The position numbers were made by a program, and so were the translations under genes. Under the pieces are notes generated by a model, which was not told the origin of the DNA, did not search any database, and saw only the letters and a program-made list of their open reading frames with translations. From NCBI RefSeq assembly GCF_000282095.2, contig NZ_AKKC02000014.1, positions 124,001 to 188,000 of the forward strand: a stretch of 64,000 nt of DNA, given 5' to 3'. Position 1 is the first letter of the stretch. Every line of letters begins with the position of its first letter. The stretch comes from Rhizobium sp. CF080. GTDB taxonomy: Bacteria > Pseudomonadota > Alphaproteobacteria > Rhizobiales > Rhizobiaceae. Below, piece after piece: positions 16,283 to 23,661 of the stretch.

Positions 16283-16308
16283 GAGATGGAATTTAGTAAC
16301 TCCATCTC
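16283..16308 (-). promoter_or_regulatory. Inverted repeat upstream of the racemase gene
   Basis: GAGATGGA (16283-16290) and TCCATCTC (16301-16308) are a perfect 8-bp inverted repeat with a 10-base spacer, 14 bases before the racemase start. There is no T-run, so it is more likely an operator than a terminator. The binding protein is unknown. Confidence 0.4.
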
Positions 16309-16347
16309 ATTATCGTGAAATTTGGAGATTTGCAATCCACAAGATTC

Positions 16348-17232
16348 TTAGGCGGCGAGCGCTGCCTTCTGCGTCTCGAAATAGGCCGCGAGCGTCTGCG
16401 GCTTCTGGCCGGTCAGCGTCTCGTAGTCGCTCGTCAACTGTTCGAAATTGCCGGCGCGGATATTGGCATCCGCCGAGACCAGCATGGTAACGACGAAGGC
16501 GGGCAGTCCGGCGCCGGTGAGGCCATGGGTGAGCTGTTCGTCGGTGACGTCAACGACCTCAAGCGGCTTGTTGGTCGCGGCGGAGGCGCGGGTAGCGATT
16601 TCTGCGGCCGTCAGGGATTCCGGGCCGGTGAGGGTGAAGGTGCGGCTTCCGGCCGGCGGATTGGCAAGGGCTGCGGCTGCGGCACGAGCGCAGTCGTCGC
16701 GGCTGATCGTGGTGATCCTGCCCGTACCCACGGACGTGTACCATTTGCCGACCTGAAGATTGTGCGGCATGCCCATCAGATAATTGTCGTGGTACCAGGA
16801 ATTGCGCAGGATCGTGTAGGGGACGCCGCTCGCCTTGATCGCCTCTTCGGTGCCGAGGTGGTCCGGCGCGAAGGTGACAAGTGAATTGTCCGGGTTCGGC
16901 ATGGACGTATAGACGACGTGCTTGACGCCGGCCTTTGCCGCGGCCGAAACGGCGTTCCTATGCTGCGTGATACGCTTGCCGGGTGTGGCCAGTTCGTCGG
17001 TGGAAATGATCAGCACGCGGTCGACTCCCGTAAAGGCTTTTACGAGTCCGGCTTCGTCGTCGAAATCGGCCTTGCGGGTTTCGAAACCGCTGGCGGTGAG
17101 GTCGGCGAGTTTGTTCGGATCGCGGCTGGCCGCGATGATATCGGCCGGTGCGACCTTGGATGTCTCCACCAGGTGATGCAGGACTGCGCGGCCCAGATGG
17201 CCGGCGGCGCCGGTGACGAGAAGTTTGGTCAT
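16348..17232 (-). CDS. NmrA-like / quinone oxidoreductase-type SDR
   Basis: This 294-residue atypical SDR has the nucleotide motif TGAAGHLGRAV at the N-terminus and a conserved Y-x-S stretch (VVYTSMPNPDNS). It resembles the QorB/YtfG group that reduces quinones with NADPH, and NmrA-like redox sensors. It is divergent from a HxlR regulator across a 147-bp gap, an arrangement repeatedly seen for this family and its controller. Expected role is quinone or electrophile detoxification, inferred from family and neighbour. Confidence 0.88.
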   Translation of the reverse strand: MTKLLVTGAAGHLGRAVLHHLVETSKVAPADIIAASRDPNKLADLTASGFETRKADFDDEAGLVKAFTGVDRVLIISTDELATPGKRITQHRNAVSAAAKAGVKHVVYTSMPNPDNSLVTFAPDHLGTEEAIKASGVPYTILRNSWYHDNYLMGMPHNLQVGKWYTSVGTGRITTISRDDCARAAAAALANPPAGSRTFTLTGPESLTAAEIATRASAATNKPLEVVDVTDEQLTHGLTGAGLPAFVVTMLVSADANIRAGNFEQLTSDYETLTGQKPQTLAAYFETQKAALAA

Positions 17233-17284
17233 GAGGTCTTCTTTCCTTGCAATGGCCGGCTTGTCGGCGCGGCGATTATTGTTG

Positions 17285-17308
17285 GTCTCAAAAAGAGACT
17301 AGCGCTAG
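17285..17308. promoter_or_regulatory. Dyads between the NmrA and HxlR genes
   Basis: GTCTC-AAAAA-GAGAC (17285-17299) runs directly into the perfect palindrome CTAGCGCTAG (17299-17308) in the divergent intergenic region. Either dyad could be the HxlR operator controlling both genes. Confidence 0.4.
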
Positions 17309-17379
17309 AATAGGAATTGACTTCGATCTGTAAAGGAGGCAGTTTCGAGGGAGATCGTTACTTCAAGGGAACCACCGTC

Positions 17380-17790
17380 ATGGTCCTGAATGCCAATCGC
17401 AAGCCGATGCTGGACGGCCAGGAATGCGAGACCTCCGGCTGGGACATGGGCAATTGCCCGGTCCGGGACGTCCTCGACCGGATCGCCGGCAAATGGTCGA
17501 CGCTGCTTCTCGAGGCCTTGGCGCGCCAGCCCTATCGCTTCGGCGAGCTTCGCCGGCTGGTGCCGGATATCTCCCAGCGGATGCTGACCCAGACTTTGCG
17601 CGACCTGCAGCGCGACGGTTATATCGAACGCGAGGTGTTTCCGACCAAGCCGCCGAGCGTCGAATACCGGATGACGGAGCTCGGTCGCTCGCTCTTCGAG
17701 CCGCTTTCCAAGGTGCTGCAATGGGCGGAAGCCAATCATCCGTCGGTCAAGGCCGCCCGGGTGAAATACGACGAGAGCGAACTGGCCTGA
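17380..17790 (+). CDS. HxlR-family transcriptional regulator
   Basis: This 136-residue winged-helix regulator has the family core CPVRDVLDRIAGKWSTLLLEAL at about residues 27-48, including the N-terminal cysteine that in relatives senses electrophiles. It continues with RFGELRRLVPDISQRMLTQTL and YRMTELGRSL. AAGGGA precedes the ATG at 17380. It probably represses the divergent quinone-reductase-like gene until the cysteine is modified, as known for QorR/HypR-type members; that is inferred here. Confidence 0.9.
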   Translation: MVLNANRKPMLDGQECETSGWDMGNCPVRDVLDRIAGKWSTLLLEALARQPYRFGELRRLVPDISQRMLTQTLRDLQRDGYIEREVFPTKPPSVEYRMTELGRSLFEPLSKVLQWAEANHPSVKAARVKYDESELA

Positions 17791-17824
17791 ACGTGCCCGG
17801 ACGCCAAGCCTGAAGGAGACGGCT

Positions 17825-18445
17825 ATGGAGCAAGGCCTTTCGGGCATATTGATCGCCGGAAGCTCGCATGTCGGCAAGACCACGCTGGCGAAACGTCTGA
17901 TGGAAGCACTCGGCTTGAACATGATATCGACCGACGGCCTCGCGCGGCATCCGGGCCGGCCGTGGCCAAATGTCCGGCCGCCGGTGGCCGAGTATTATTC
18001 GCGCCTCTCGCCGGAGACGATCTACTGGTTTCTGAAGGTGCATCACGAAAACATGTGGCCGGGCCTCAAGCGGATGATCGAAGACGAGATCCGGGCTCAA
18101 AGGCCGTTCGTGCTGGAAGGATCGGCGCTACGGCCGGAATTCATCGCGCCTGTCATTTCCAACACCGTCGTCGGGCTTTGCCTCCATGCCGATGCAGATG
18201 TCCTGGCGGAGAGAATGCGGGCTGAGGCGGGATATCTACAGGCCGGGGAGGCCGAACGCGGCGTGATCGACAAGTTTATCGAGCGTTCGCTCCGCGACAA
18301 CTCGGAAATGCACAAGGCGGCCCAGGAACACGGCCTTAGAATTGTCGATGCCGCCGATCCGCTTGCCGTGGCCGATCTTGTCGACGAACTGGTGCAGCGT
18401 GCTTCGTCTGTGGGTTCGGCCACCTCCGTCACGTTGCGGGGCTGA
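17825..18445 (+). CDS. Small P-loop kinase-like protein
   Basis: This 206-residue protein has a Walker A motif GSSHVGKTT at about residues 12-20. After ISTDGLAR (residues about 35-42) it has no other diagnostic motif I can name. The overall plan (short P-loop, acidic residue after strand 2, helical lid with RMRAEAGY) resembles 2-phosphoglycerate kinase, chloramphenicol phosphotransferase or zeta-toxin kinases. AAGGAG is well placed before the ATG. It follows the HxlR gene by 34 bp and may share its transcript. Substrate unknown. Confidence 0.7.
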   Translation: MEQGLSGILIAGSSHVGKTTLAKRLMEALGLNMISTDGLARHPGRPWPNVRPPVAEYYSRLSPETIYWFLKVHHENMWPGLKRMIEDEIRAQRPFVLEGSALRPEFIAPVISNTVVGLCLHADADVLAERMRAEAGYLQAGEAERGVIDKFIERSLRDNSEMHKAAQEHGLRIVDAADPLAVADLVDELVQRASSVGSATSVTLRG

Positions 18446-18468
18446 CGGCTGGTAACCCGCGTGGTGTC

Positions 18469-18490
18469 GGGGCGGCCCGTGAGCCGCCCT
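18469..18490. terminator. Bidirectional terminator-like hairpin
   Basis: GGGCGGC (18470-18476), loop of six, GCCGCCC (18483-18489) forms a 7-bp GC stem, extendable by a G-T pair, between two convergent genes. It is followed by a modest pyrimidine tract, so termination is likely but not strong by sequence. Confidence 0.55.
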
Positions 18491-18503
18491 TCCGTTCTTC
18501 CGA

Positions 18504-19550
18504 TCAGGCCGCCAGCGAGGCGATGTCGATGACGAAGCGGTAGCGCACGTCGCTCTTGATGACGCGTTCGTAGGCTTCGTTGATATCCTGAATGTTGATC
18601 TTCTCGATTTCGGACGTGATGCCGTGCTCGCCGCAGAAATCCAGCATTTCCTGGGTTTCCTTGATCGAGCCGATCATCGAGCCCGAAAGGCTCTTGCGGC
18701 CGCCGATGACCGAGAAGGCATGCACCGGGACCGCATGTTCCGGGACACCGACCAGCACCATCGAGCCGTCGAACTTCAGGAGGCCGAGATACGCGTTCCA
18801 GTCGATCGTCGTGCCGACCGTGCAGATGATCAGGTCGAACGTGCCGGCGAGCTTGGTGAAGGTCTCGGCGTCGCTGGTGGCATAATAATCCTTGGCGCCG
18901 AGCCTCAGGCCGTCTTCTTTTTTCGACAGCGTCTGGCTGAGCACGGTGATATCGGCGCCCATGGCCGCACCGAGCTTGACGCCCATATGGCCGAGCCCGC
19001 CCATGCCGACGATCGCGACCTTCTTGCCGGGGCCGGCCTTCCAGTGGCGCAGCGGCGAGTAGAGCGTGATACCGGCGCAGAGCAGCGGGGCGCCGGCGTC
19101 GAGCGGAATATTGTCCGGGAAGGACAGGACGTAACCTTCCTTGACGACGATCTGATCCGAATAACCGCCATAGGTCGGCGTCGTACCGTCTGCCTCGACG
19201 TCGTTATAGGTCTGGATGAGGCCCGGCAGGAAATGTTCGTAATCGAGATCGCGGGTGGCGCAGCCGACGCAGGAATTCACGAAGCAGCCGACGCCGACGC
19301 GGTCGCCGACCTTGAACTTGGTGACGCCAGAGCCGACGGCCGAAACGACGCCGGCCACTTCATGGCCGGGCACCATCGGGAAGCGCGAATTGCCCCATTC
19401 GTTGCGGGCCTGGTGGATGTCCGAGTGGCAGACGCCGCAATACTGCACGGCGATGACGACGTCGTCGTCATTCGGTTCGCGGCGCTCGAAGGTAAACGGC
19501 GTCAACGGTTTCGACGCGTCGGTAGCGGCATAGCCTTTTGCAATAGCCAT
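18504..19550 (-). CDS. Zinc-dependent NAD(P) alcohol dehydrogenase (YahK/AdhA-like)
   Basis: This 348-residue medium-chain dehydrogenase reduces aldehydes or oxidises alcohols. Catalytic zinc ligands Cys41, His63 and Glu64 (YCGVCHSD, GHEVAG) are present, with GMGGLGHMGV as the nucleotide motif. The structural-zinc loop is degenerate: Cys94 and Cys97 remain, but the expected third and fourth cysteines (about 100 and 108) are Arg and Leu. The start at 19550 has GGAG just upstream; an ATG at 19565 is possible. It is divergent from an AraC regulator with paired direct repeats between them, so induction by aldehydes through that regulator is likely, as for E. coli YqhC/YqhD. Confidence 0.9.
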   Translation of the reverse strand: MAIAKGYAATDASKPLTPFTFERREPNDDDVVIAVQYCGVCHSDIHQARNEWGNSRFPMVPGHEVAGVVSAVGSGVTKFKVGDRVGVGCFVNSCVGCATRDLDYEHFLPGLIQTYNDVEADGTTPTYGGYSDQIVVKEGYVLSFPDNIPLDAGAPLLCAGITLYSPLRHWKAGPGKKVAIVGMGGLGHMGVKLGAAMGADITVLSQTLSKKEDGLRLGAKDYYATSDAETFTKLAGTFDLIICTVGTTIDWNAYLGLLKFDGSMVLVGVPEHAVPVHAFSVIGGRKSLSGSMIGSIKETQEMLDFCGEHGITSEIEKINIQDINEAYERVIKSDVRYRFVIDIASLAA

Positions 19551-19629
19551 GGGAGCTCCATTCATCTGTTGGGTTGGGAGGGAATTGGACGGGCGGACTA
19601 TGCTCCCGGGCCTTACAACAGCGTTAGAG

Positions 19630-19659
19630 CGATCCTGCGAGCTTTTTGCACGATCCTGC
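19630..19659 (+). promoter_or_regulatory. AraC-type direct repeat operator
   Basis: CGATCCTGC occurs at 19630-19638 and again at 19651-19659, exactly 21 bp apart, which places both copies on the same DNA face. This is the usual geometry for an AraC-family tandem site. It lies in the 187-bp gap between the alcohol dehydrogenase (minus) and AraC regulator (plus). Confidence 0.65.
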
Positions 19660-19737
19660 AAAAGTGATGGCCCGCCTGTTGGTTTCAGGGGCAAGTCGGC
19701 ATAGGAAAAGCACTCACTTGCTCACCCCGGAGGCTCC

Positions 19738-20640
19738 ATGACATTGCCCTTCAATCCCTATCGCGAGGCGGCTTCGATTGCCGCTCGCCACGTTCAGAAG
19801 GATGGGGAAGTGTTCACGGTCATCGGAAATCTCGTGCTCAGCCGGCGGTCGATCCCGACCGCGCCGCTCTACATGGATTATCGGCCCTGTATCGGCCTGG
19901 TTCTGCAGGGCACCAAGAGCGTCAAGCTCGGCGACGAGGTGATCGACTACGGCGTCGGCGATTATCTTCTCACCTCGATCGAACTGCCGGTGACATCGCG
20001 CGTTACGGTCGCAAGCCCTGACGTGCCACATCTGTGCTTCGTTCTCGCCATCGATCCGGACCGGCTTTCCGCCCTCCTGGAACGGGTCGACGTTCCGCGG
20101 CCGGGTTCCGATACCGATGCCATGCGCGGCATCGTTTCCAATGTCGCGCCGCCAGAACTGCTCGATGCCGCGACAAGGCTGCTTCGCCTCCTGGATCGGC
20201 CGGCGGATATTGCCGCCATGGCGCCGCTGATCGAGCAGGAGATTCTTTACCGCGTCCTCTCCGGGCCGGATGGCGCGCGGCTCCTGCATATCGCCACATC
20301 CGAAAGCCGCAGCAACCGGATCGCCCGCGCCGTCGCCTGGCTGCGCGCCAATTTCCACCGCACGCTGCGGATCGAAGACCTGGCCGACCATGTGGGCATG
20401 AGCCCGTCTTCGCTGCACCACCATTTCAAGTCGGTGACGGCGATGACGCCGGTGCAGTTCCAGAAGAAGCTGCGCCTGCACGAGGCGCGGCGGCTGATGC
20501 TGCTGGAAGGACTCGATGTCGGCAGCGCCGGCCACCGGGTCGGCTATCAGAGCCCGTCGCAGTTCAGCCGCGAATACAGCCGGCTCTACGGCGTGTCACC
20601 GCTGCGTGACGTGGATGCGATCCTTGCCGCTGCGGAATAA
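19738..20640 (+). CDS. AraC-family transcriptional regulator (YqhC-like)
   Basis: This 300-residue regulator has an AraC_N cupin domain at about residues 20-170 (PCIGLVLQGTKSV is the signature stretch). A double HTH spans about 190-290, ending in the YQSPSQFSREYSRLYGVSP motif. CCCGGAGG precedes the ATG. The domain pairing matches YqhC and relatives that activate aldehyde reductase genes, consistent with the adjacent divergent dehydrogenase. Self- and target-regulation through the CGATCCTGC repeats is inferred. Confidence 0.93.
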   Translation: MTLPFNPYREAASIAARHVQKDGEVFTVIGNLVLSRRSIPTAPLYMDYRPCIGLVLQGTKSVKLGDEVIDYGVGDYLLTSIELPVTSRVTVASPDVPHLCFVLAIDPDRLSALLERVDVPRPGSDTDAMRGIVSNVAPPELLDAATRLLRLLDRPADIAAMAPLIEQEILYRVLSGPDGARLLHIATSESRSNRIARAVAWLRANFHRTLRIEDLADHVGMSPSSLHHHFKSVTAMTPVQFQKKLRLHEARRLMLLEGLDVGSAGHRVGYQSPSQFSREYSRLYGVSPLRDVDAILAAAE

Positions 20641-20653
20641 GCAGACCTGACGA

Positions 20654-21016
20654 TCAGCCGGGGAATTTCAGCGCCTTGTCGTTGCGGCACTGGGCGAGCT
20701 TGAGCTGCTTGAACGAATAGATCCTGGTGATCTGCCCGTCGTCGTCCGTATCGACCTTCATGCAGGCGCAGGCGTAACCGTAGCTGCCGTTCGTGCGGAC
20801 ATAATCACGTTCGGAAATATCGGTGATGAGATCCATGCCTTCCGGTCCGTCCTCGCTTCCCTGGGTGCGGATCGTCCAGGTATCCTCGGCATCATCCAGC
20901 CACCAGTTGCCAGGGGTGGGGTTCTGGATCCAGCCGCAGCGGTTTTCGGCCGCCTGTGCCAGAGCCGGAAGGAGGAGGAGAGCGAAGGCGGCAAGAGCGC
21001 CGGATATTCGGGTCAT
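20654..21016 (-). CDS. Secreted DUF4087 protein
   Basis: This 120-residue protein has a clear signal peptide (ISGALAAFALLLLPALAQA, cleavage near 22). The mature part contains NRCGWIQNPTPGNWWLDD and a Cys-rich CACMKVD segment, the DUF4087 pattern. Four cysteines suggest disulfides in the periplasm. AGGGAAA precedes the ATG at 21016. Function unknown. Confidence 0.82.
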   Translation of the reverse strand: MTRISGALAAFALLLLPALAQAAENRCGWIQNPTPGNWWLDDAEDTWTIRTQGSEDGPEGMDLITDISERDYVRTNGSYGYACACMKVDTDDDGQITRIYSFKQLKLAQCRNDKALKFPG

Positions 21017-21089
21017 GATTGTTTCCCTCGACGAGACGGCAGCTACCATATCCGCTTTCACTGAAGGAAAAGTTGCCGTAAAAATAGAC

Positions 21090-21141
21090 TTGACGCCCAT
21101 ATCCGATGCTTTATACGAGCAGAACCGTACCGTACGGTACG
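21090..21141 (+). promoter_or_regulatory. Promoter and 16-bp palindromic operator of the TetR gene
   Basis: TTGACG (21090-21095) and TATACG (21112-21117) form a good -35/-10 pair with a 16-base spacer, putting the start site near 21124. The perfect palindrome CGTACCGTACGGTACG (21126-21141) sits directly over it, just before the ribosome site of the TetR gene. This strongly suggests autorepression. It also makes an ATG at 21106 too early to be the start. Confidence 0.65.
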
Positions 21142-21156
21142 ATAGAGGATTTGATC

Positions 21157-21816
21157 GTGAGAGCCGACGCCACCGACATGCCCGAATTTTCGCCGCGCCA
21201 GAACGCCGTTCTGGAACAGGCGCTTCGGCTGCTCGTGGAAGGCGGCGAGAAGGCACTGACGACGTCCGGTCTGGCGCGCGCCGCCAATTGCTCCAAGGAA
21301 AGCCTCTATAAGTGGTTCGGTGACCGCGAAGGCCTTCTGGCGGCGATGATCGCCCATCAGGCGAGCAAGGTGCGCACCTTCGAGCGTTCGGGCGAGCGGC
21401 TGACCGCTGATCTCCTGCGCGATCATCTCGAACTTTTTGCACGCGATCTGCTGGAAGTTCTGGCCGGCGACGTCTCGCTGGCGCTCAACCGGCTGGCGAT
21501 CGGCCAGGCGAACCGCGAGGGCTCGAAGCTCGGCAAGCTCTTGCTCGAACACGGCCGCCGGCAGATCGACCGCCGTGCCATGGCGCTGATCGACCAGGGA
21601 AAAAGGGCCGGGCTCCTGCGTTTCGACAACGCGGATGCCGCCTATCACACGCTTTACGGCCTGATCGTTTCCGACCTGCATGTCCGCATGCTGCTCGGCG
21701 AGCTCGGCCTCAAGGACAATGTGCGCCAGGCGGAGAAGGCTGTCGCAGCCTTTCTGTCTCTGCATGGCACGCAAAAACAATCGGCGGACGCGCTCGGCGT
21801 CTCCGCTGGACGATGA
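21157..21816 (+). CDS. TetR-family regulator upstream of ilvC
   Basis: This 219-residue regulator has its HTH at about residues 30-58 (TSGLARAANCSKESLYKWFGDREGL). A ligand-binding C-terminal domain follows. I chose GTG 21157 because AGAGGA ends 7 bases upstream and the probable transcription start (about 21124) excludes earlier codons; ATG 21178 is the alternative. ilvC begins 40 bp later on the same strand, so both may be on one transcript. Whether it controls ilvC is not shown by sequence. Confidence 0.88.
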   Translation: MRADATDMPEFSPRQNAVLEQALRLLVEGGEKALTTSGLARAANCSKESLYKWFGDREGLLAAMIAHQASKVRTFERSGERLTADLLRDHLELFARDLLEVLAGDVSLALNRLAIGQANREGSKLGKLLLEHGRRQIDRRAMALIDQGKRAGLLRFDNADAAYHTLYGLIVSDLHVRMLLGELGLKDNVRQAEKAVAAFLSLHGTQKQSADALGVSAGR

Positions 21817-21856
21817 AAATCATCAACAAACCTCACGCATAGGGAAGGGAAAAACG

Positions 21857-22876
21857 ATGCGCGTTTATTATGATCGGGATGCCGATATCAACCTCATCAA
21901 GGCGAAGAACGTCGCGATCATCGGCTACGGTAGCCAGGGTCGTGCGCATGCGCTGAACCTCAAGGACTCGGGCGCCAAGAACGTCGTGATCGCGCTCAAG
22001 GCCGGTTCCGGAACCATCAAGAAGGCCGAAGCCGACGGCTTCAAGGTGATGACCGTTGCCGAAGCCGCCAAGTGGGCCGACCTGATGATGATGGCGACCC
22101 CGGACGAACTGCAGGCCGACATCTACAAGGCCGAAATCGCCGGCAACATCCGCGACGGCGCTGCAATCGCCTTCGCACACGGCCTCAACATCCATTTTGG
22201 TCTCATCGAGCCGAAGACCTCGGTCGACGTGGTCATGATCGCGCCGAAGGGCCCGGGCCATACGGTTCGCGGCGAATACCAGAAGGGCGGCGGCGTTCCC
22301 TGCCTCGTTGCCGTTCACCAGAACGCTTCGGGCAACGCGCTTGAACTGGCGCTCTCCTACGCCTGCGGCGTCGGCGGCGGCCGTTCGGGCATCATCGAAA
22401 CCAATTTCCGCGAAGAATGCGAAACCGATCTCTTCGGCGAACAGGTCGTTCTCTGCGGCGGTCTCGTGGAGCTGATCCGCGCCGGTTTCGAAACCCTGAC
22501 CGAAGCCGGTTACGCGCCGGAAATGGCCTATTTCGAATGCCTGCACGAAGTGAAGCTGATCGTCGACCTGATCTATGAAGGCGGCATCGCCAACATGAAC
22601 TATTCGATCTCCAACACGGCCGAGTGGGGCGAATACGTCACCGGTCCGCGCATCATCACCGAAGAAACCAAGGCCGAGATGAAGCGTGTCCTCAAGGACA
22701 TTCAGACCGGCAAGTTCACTTCGGACTGGATGCAGGAATACCGTGCAGGCGGTTCGCGCTTCAAGGGCATCCGCCGCATGAACGACAGCCACCAGATCGA
22801 GGAAGTCGGCGCCAAGCTGCGCGGCATGATGCCCTGGATCGGCAAGAACAAGCTGGTCGACAAGAGCGTCAACTAA
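21857..22876 (+). CDS. ilvC: Ketol-acid reductoisomerase (class I)
   Basis: This 339-residue NADPH- and Mg2+-dependent enzyme does the second step of branched-chain amino acid synthesis, isomerising and reducing acetolactate or acetohydroxybutyrate. The nucleotide motif GYGSQGRAHALNL is near residue 25, the PKGPG motif near 130, and metal-binding residues lie in FGEQVVLCGG and FECLHEVKLIVDLIYEGG. Length is that of class I enzymes. GGGAAGGG precedes the ATG. It is a pathway partner of ilvIH at the start of the window but separately controlled. Confidence 0.98.
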   Translation: MRVYYDRDADINLIKAKNVAIIGYGSQGRAHALNLKDSGAKNVVIALKAGSGTIKKAEADGFKVMTVAEAAKWADLMMMATPDELQADIYKAEIAGNIRDGAAIAFAHGLNIHFGLIEPKTSVDVVMIAPKGPGHTVRGEYQKGGGVPCLVAVHQNASGNALELALSYACGVGGGRSGIIETNFREECETDLFGEQVVLCGGLVELIRAGFETLTEAGYAPEMAYFECLHEVKLIVDLIYEGGIANMNYSISNTAEWGEYVTGPRIITEETKAEMKRVLKDIQTGKFTSDWMQEYRAGGSRFKGIRRMNDSHQIEEVGAKLRGMMPWIGKNKLVDKSVN

Positions 22877-22888
22877 GCTTTTCAGGTT

Positions 22889-22916
22889 CGGGGGTGGAGC
22901 TAACGTTCCGCCCCCG
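22889..22916. terminator. Hairpin between ilvC and vapC
   Basis: CGGGGGTGG (22889-22897) pairs with CCGCCCCCG (22908-22916), a 9-bp stem with one G-T pair and a 10-base loop. It lies just after the ilvC stop and overlaps the last codons of the convergent vapC, so it could terminate ilvC; there is no T-run. Confidence 0.45.
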
Positions 22917-23289
22917 GCTTCTGCACGTAGATGACATGCGGCAGGTCTTCAAAATGCTTGTCGCAGGTCAGAAGGTCTGAATCGCTAAGACGGGCGGTCG
23001 CATAAATGATCGCATCGGCTGTCGACAGCTTGAATTCGACTGACAACCTTGCCGCTTCCTTGGCTATATTCGTATCCAGGACGAAGACTTGCCCGAATGT
23101 CGTATAGGCCAGGAAGCCTTGGGCCTCGCTCGTGTTGCGCTCCCGCTCCAGCCATTTGAAGACCTCCAACTGCACGATTGTCGGCACTATGCAGTCGGAA
23201 ATCTGAGGAATCTGGGCGTTCATCTGAATGCCGGTAGCGGTCTTGGAAAGCCACTCGATCCACGCCGAACTGTCGATGACGCGAGCCAT
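22900..23289 (-). CDS. vapC: VapC-type PIN-domain toxin
   Basis: This 129-residue PIN ribonuclease has acidic residues Asp6, Glu42, Asp92 and Asp110 in the expected order (MARVIDSSAW, QLEVFKW, STADAIIYATA, LLTCDKHF). VapC toxins cleave specific RNAs, often initiator tRNA or 23S rRNA, and are neutralised by the partner antitoxin. The ATG shares a base with the vapB stop (TGATG). Target is not predictable. Confidence 0.9.
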   Translation of the reverse strand: MARVIDSSAWIEWLSKTATGIQMNAQIPQISDCIVPTIVQLEVFKWLERERNTSEAQGFLAYTTFGQVFVLDTNIAKEAARLSVEFKLSTADAIIYATARLSDSDLLTCDKHFEDLPHVIYVQKPGAER

Positions 23290-23498
23290 CAGTATCGATC
23301 GTTCCTGTCACGGTAATTCGAGGTGTCGGCGCCTTGGGCCATGCCGTAAAGTTCCTCGCGGGTCGGCACCGGCACGAGAATGACCCCTTTGCCTTGCGGG
23401 ATGAAAGCAAATTGCTGCCCAGCTTGCCAATTATGCTTTTCGCGGATTTCCTTGGGTATGGAAATCTGGAATTTCGAGGATAAGGTTGCTGTCGCCAT
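23289..23498 (-). CDS. vapB: AbrB/MazE-type antitoxin of the VapBC pair
   Basis: This 69-residue protein has an AbrB/SpoVT swapped-hairpin DNA-binding N-terminus (MATATLSSKFQISIPKEIRE), then a tail that should wrap the toxin. AAGG precedes the ATG at 23498; an upstream ATG at 23567 would add 23 unrelated residues. It overlaps vapC by one base, so the module is intact. It would also repress its own promoter upstream of 23498. Confidence 0.9.
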   Translation of the reverse strand: MATATLSSKFQISIPKEIREKHNWQAGQQFAFIPQGKGVILVPVPTREELYGMAQGADTSNYRDRNDRY

Positions 23499-23583
23499 GA
23501 TCTTACCTTCTTTGGATCGATAGATCATGCGTAAGATAGCGTCGTTGCAGGCAAAATCAAAGGTCAAAAAAATTGGCCGTAAC

Positions 23584-23612
23584 CCGATAGGTCAGTCTTG
23601 CTGACCTATCGG
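23584..23612. repeat. Perfect 12-bp inverted repeat between vapB and the aminotransferase gene
   Basis: CCGATAGGTCAG (23584-23595), loop TCTTG, CTGACCTATCGG (23601-23612) is a perfect hairpin, 50 bp before the aminotransferase start and 86 bp before vapB. There is no T-run on either side. It could be an operator for either gene or an mRNA leader structure. Confidence 0.6.
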
Positions 23613-23661
23613 TGTTTGTGTAAAATCGGACAAAGAAAATTGAAATAAGAGGAAACATCCC

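Noticed and set aside
17287..17300. 14-base match TCAAAAAGAGACTA also seen near 36389-36402
   Set aside because: A match of this length is expected by chance in a 64-kb window; no shared regulator or geometry supports a common site.
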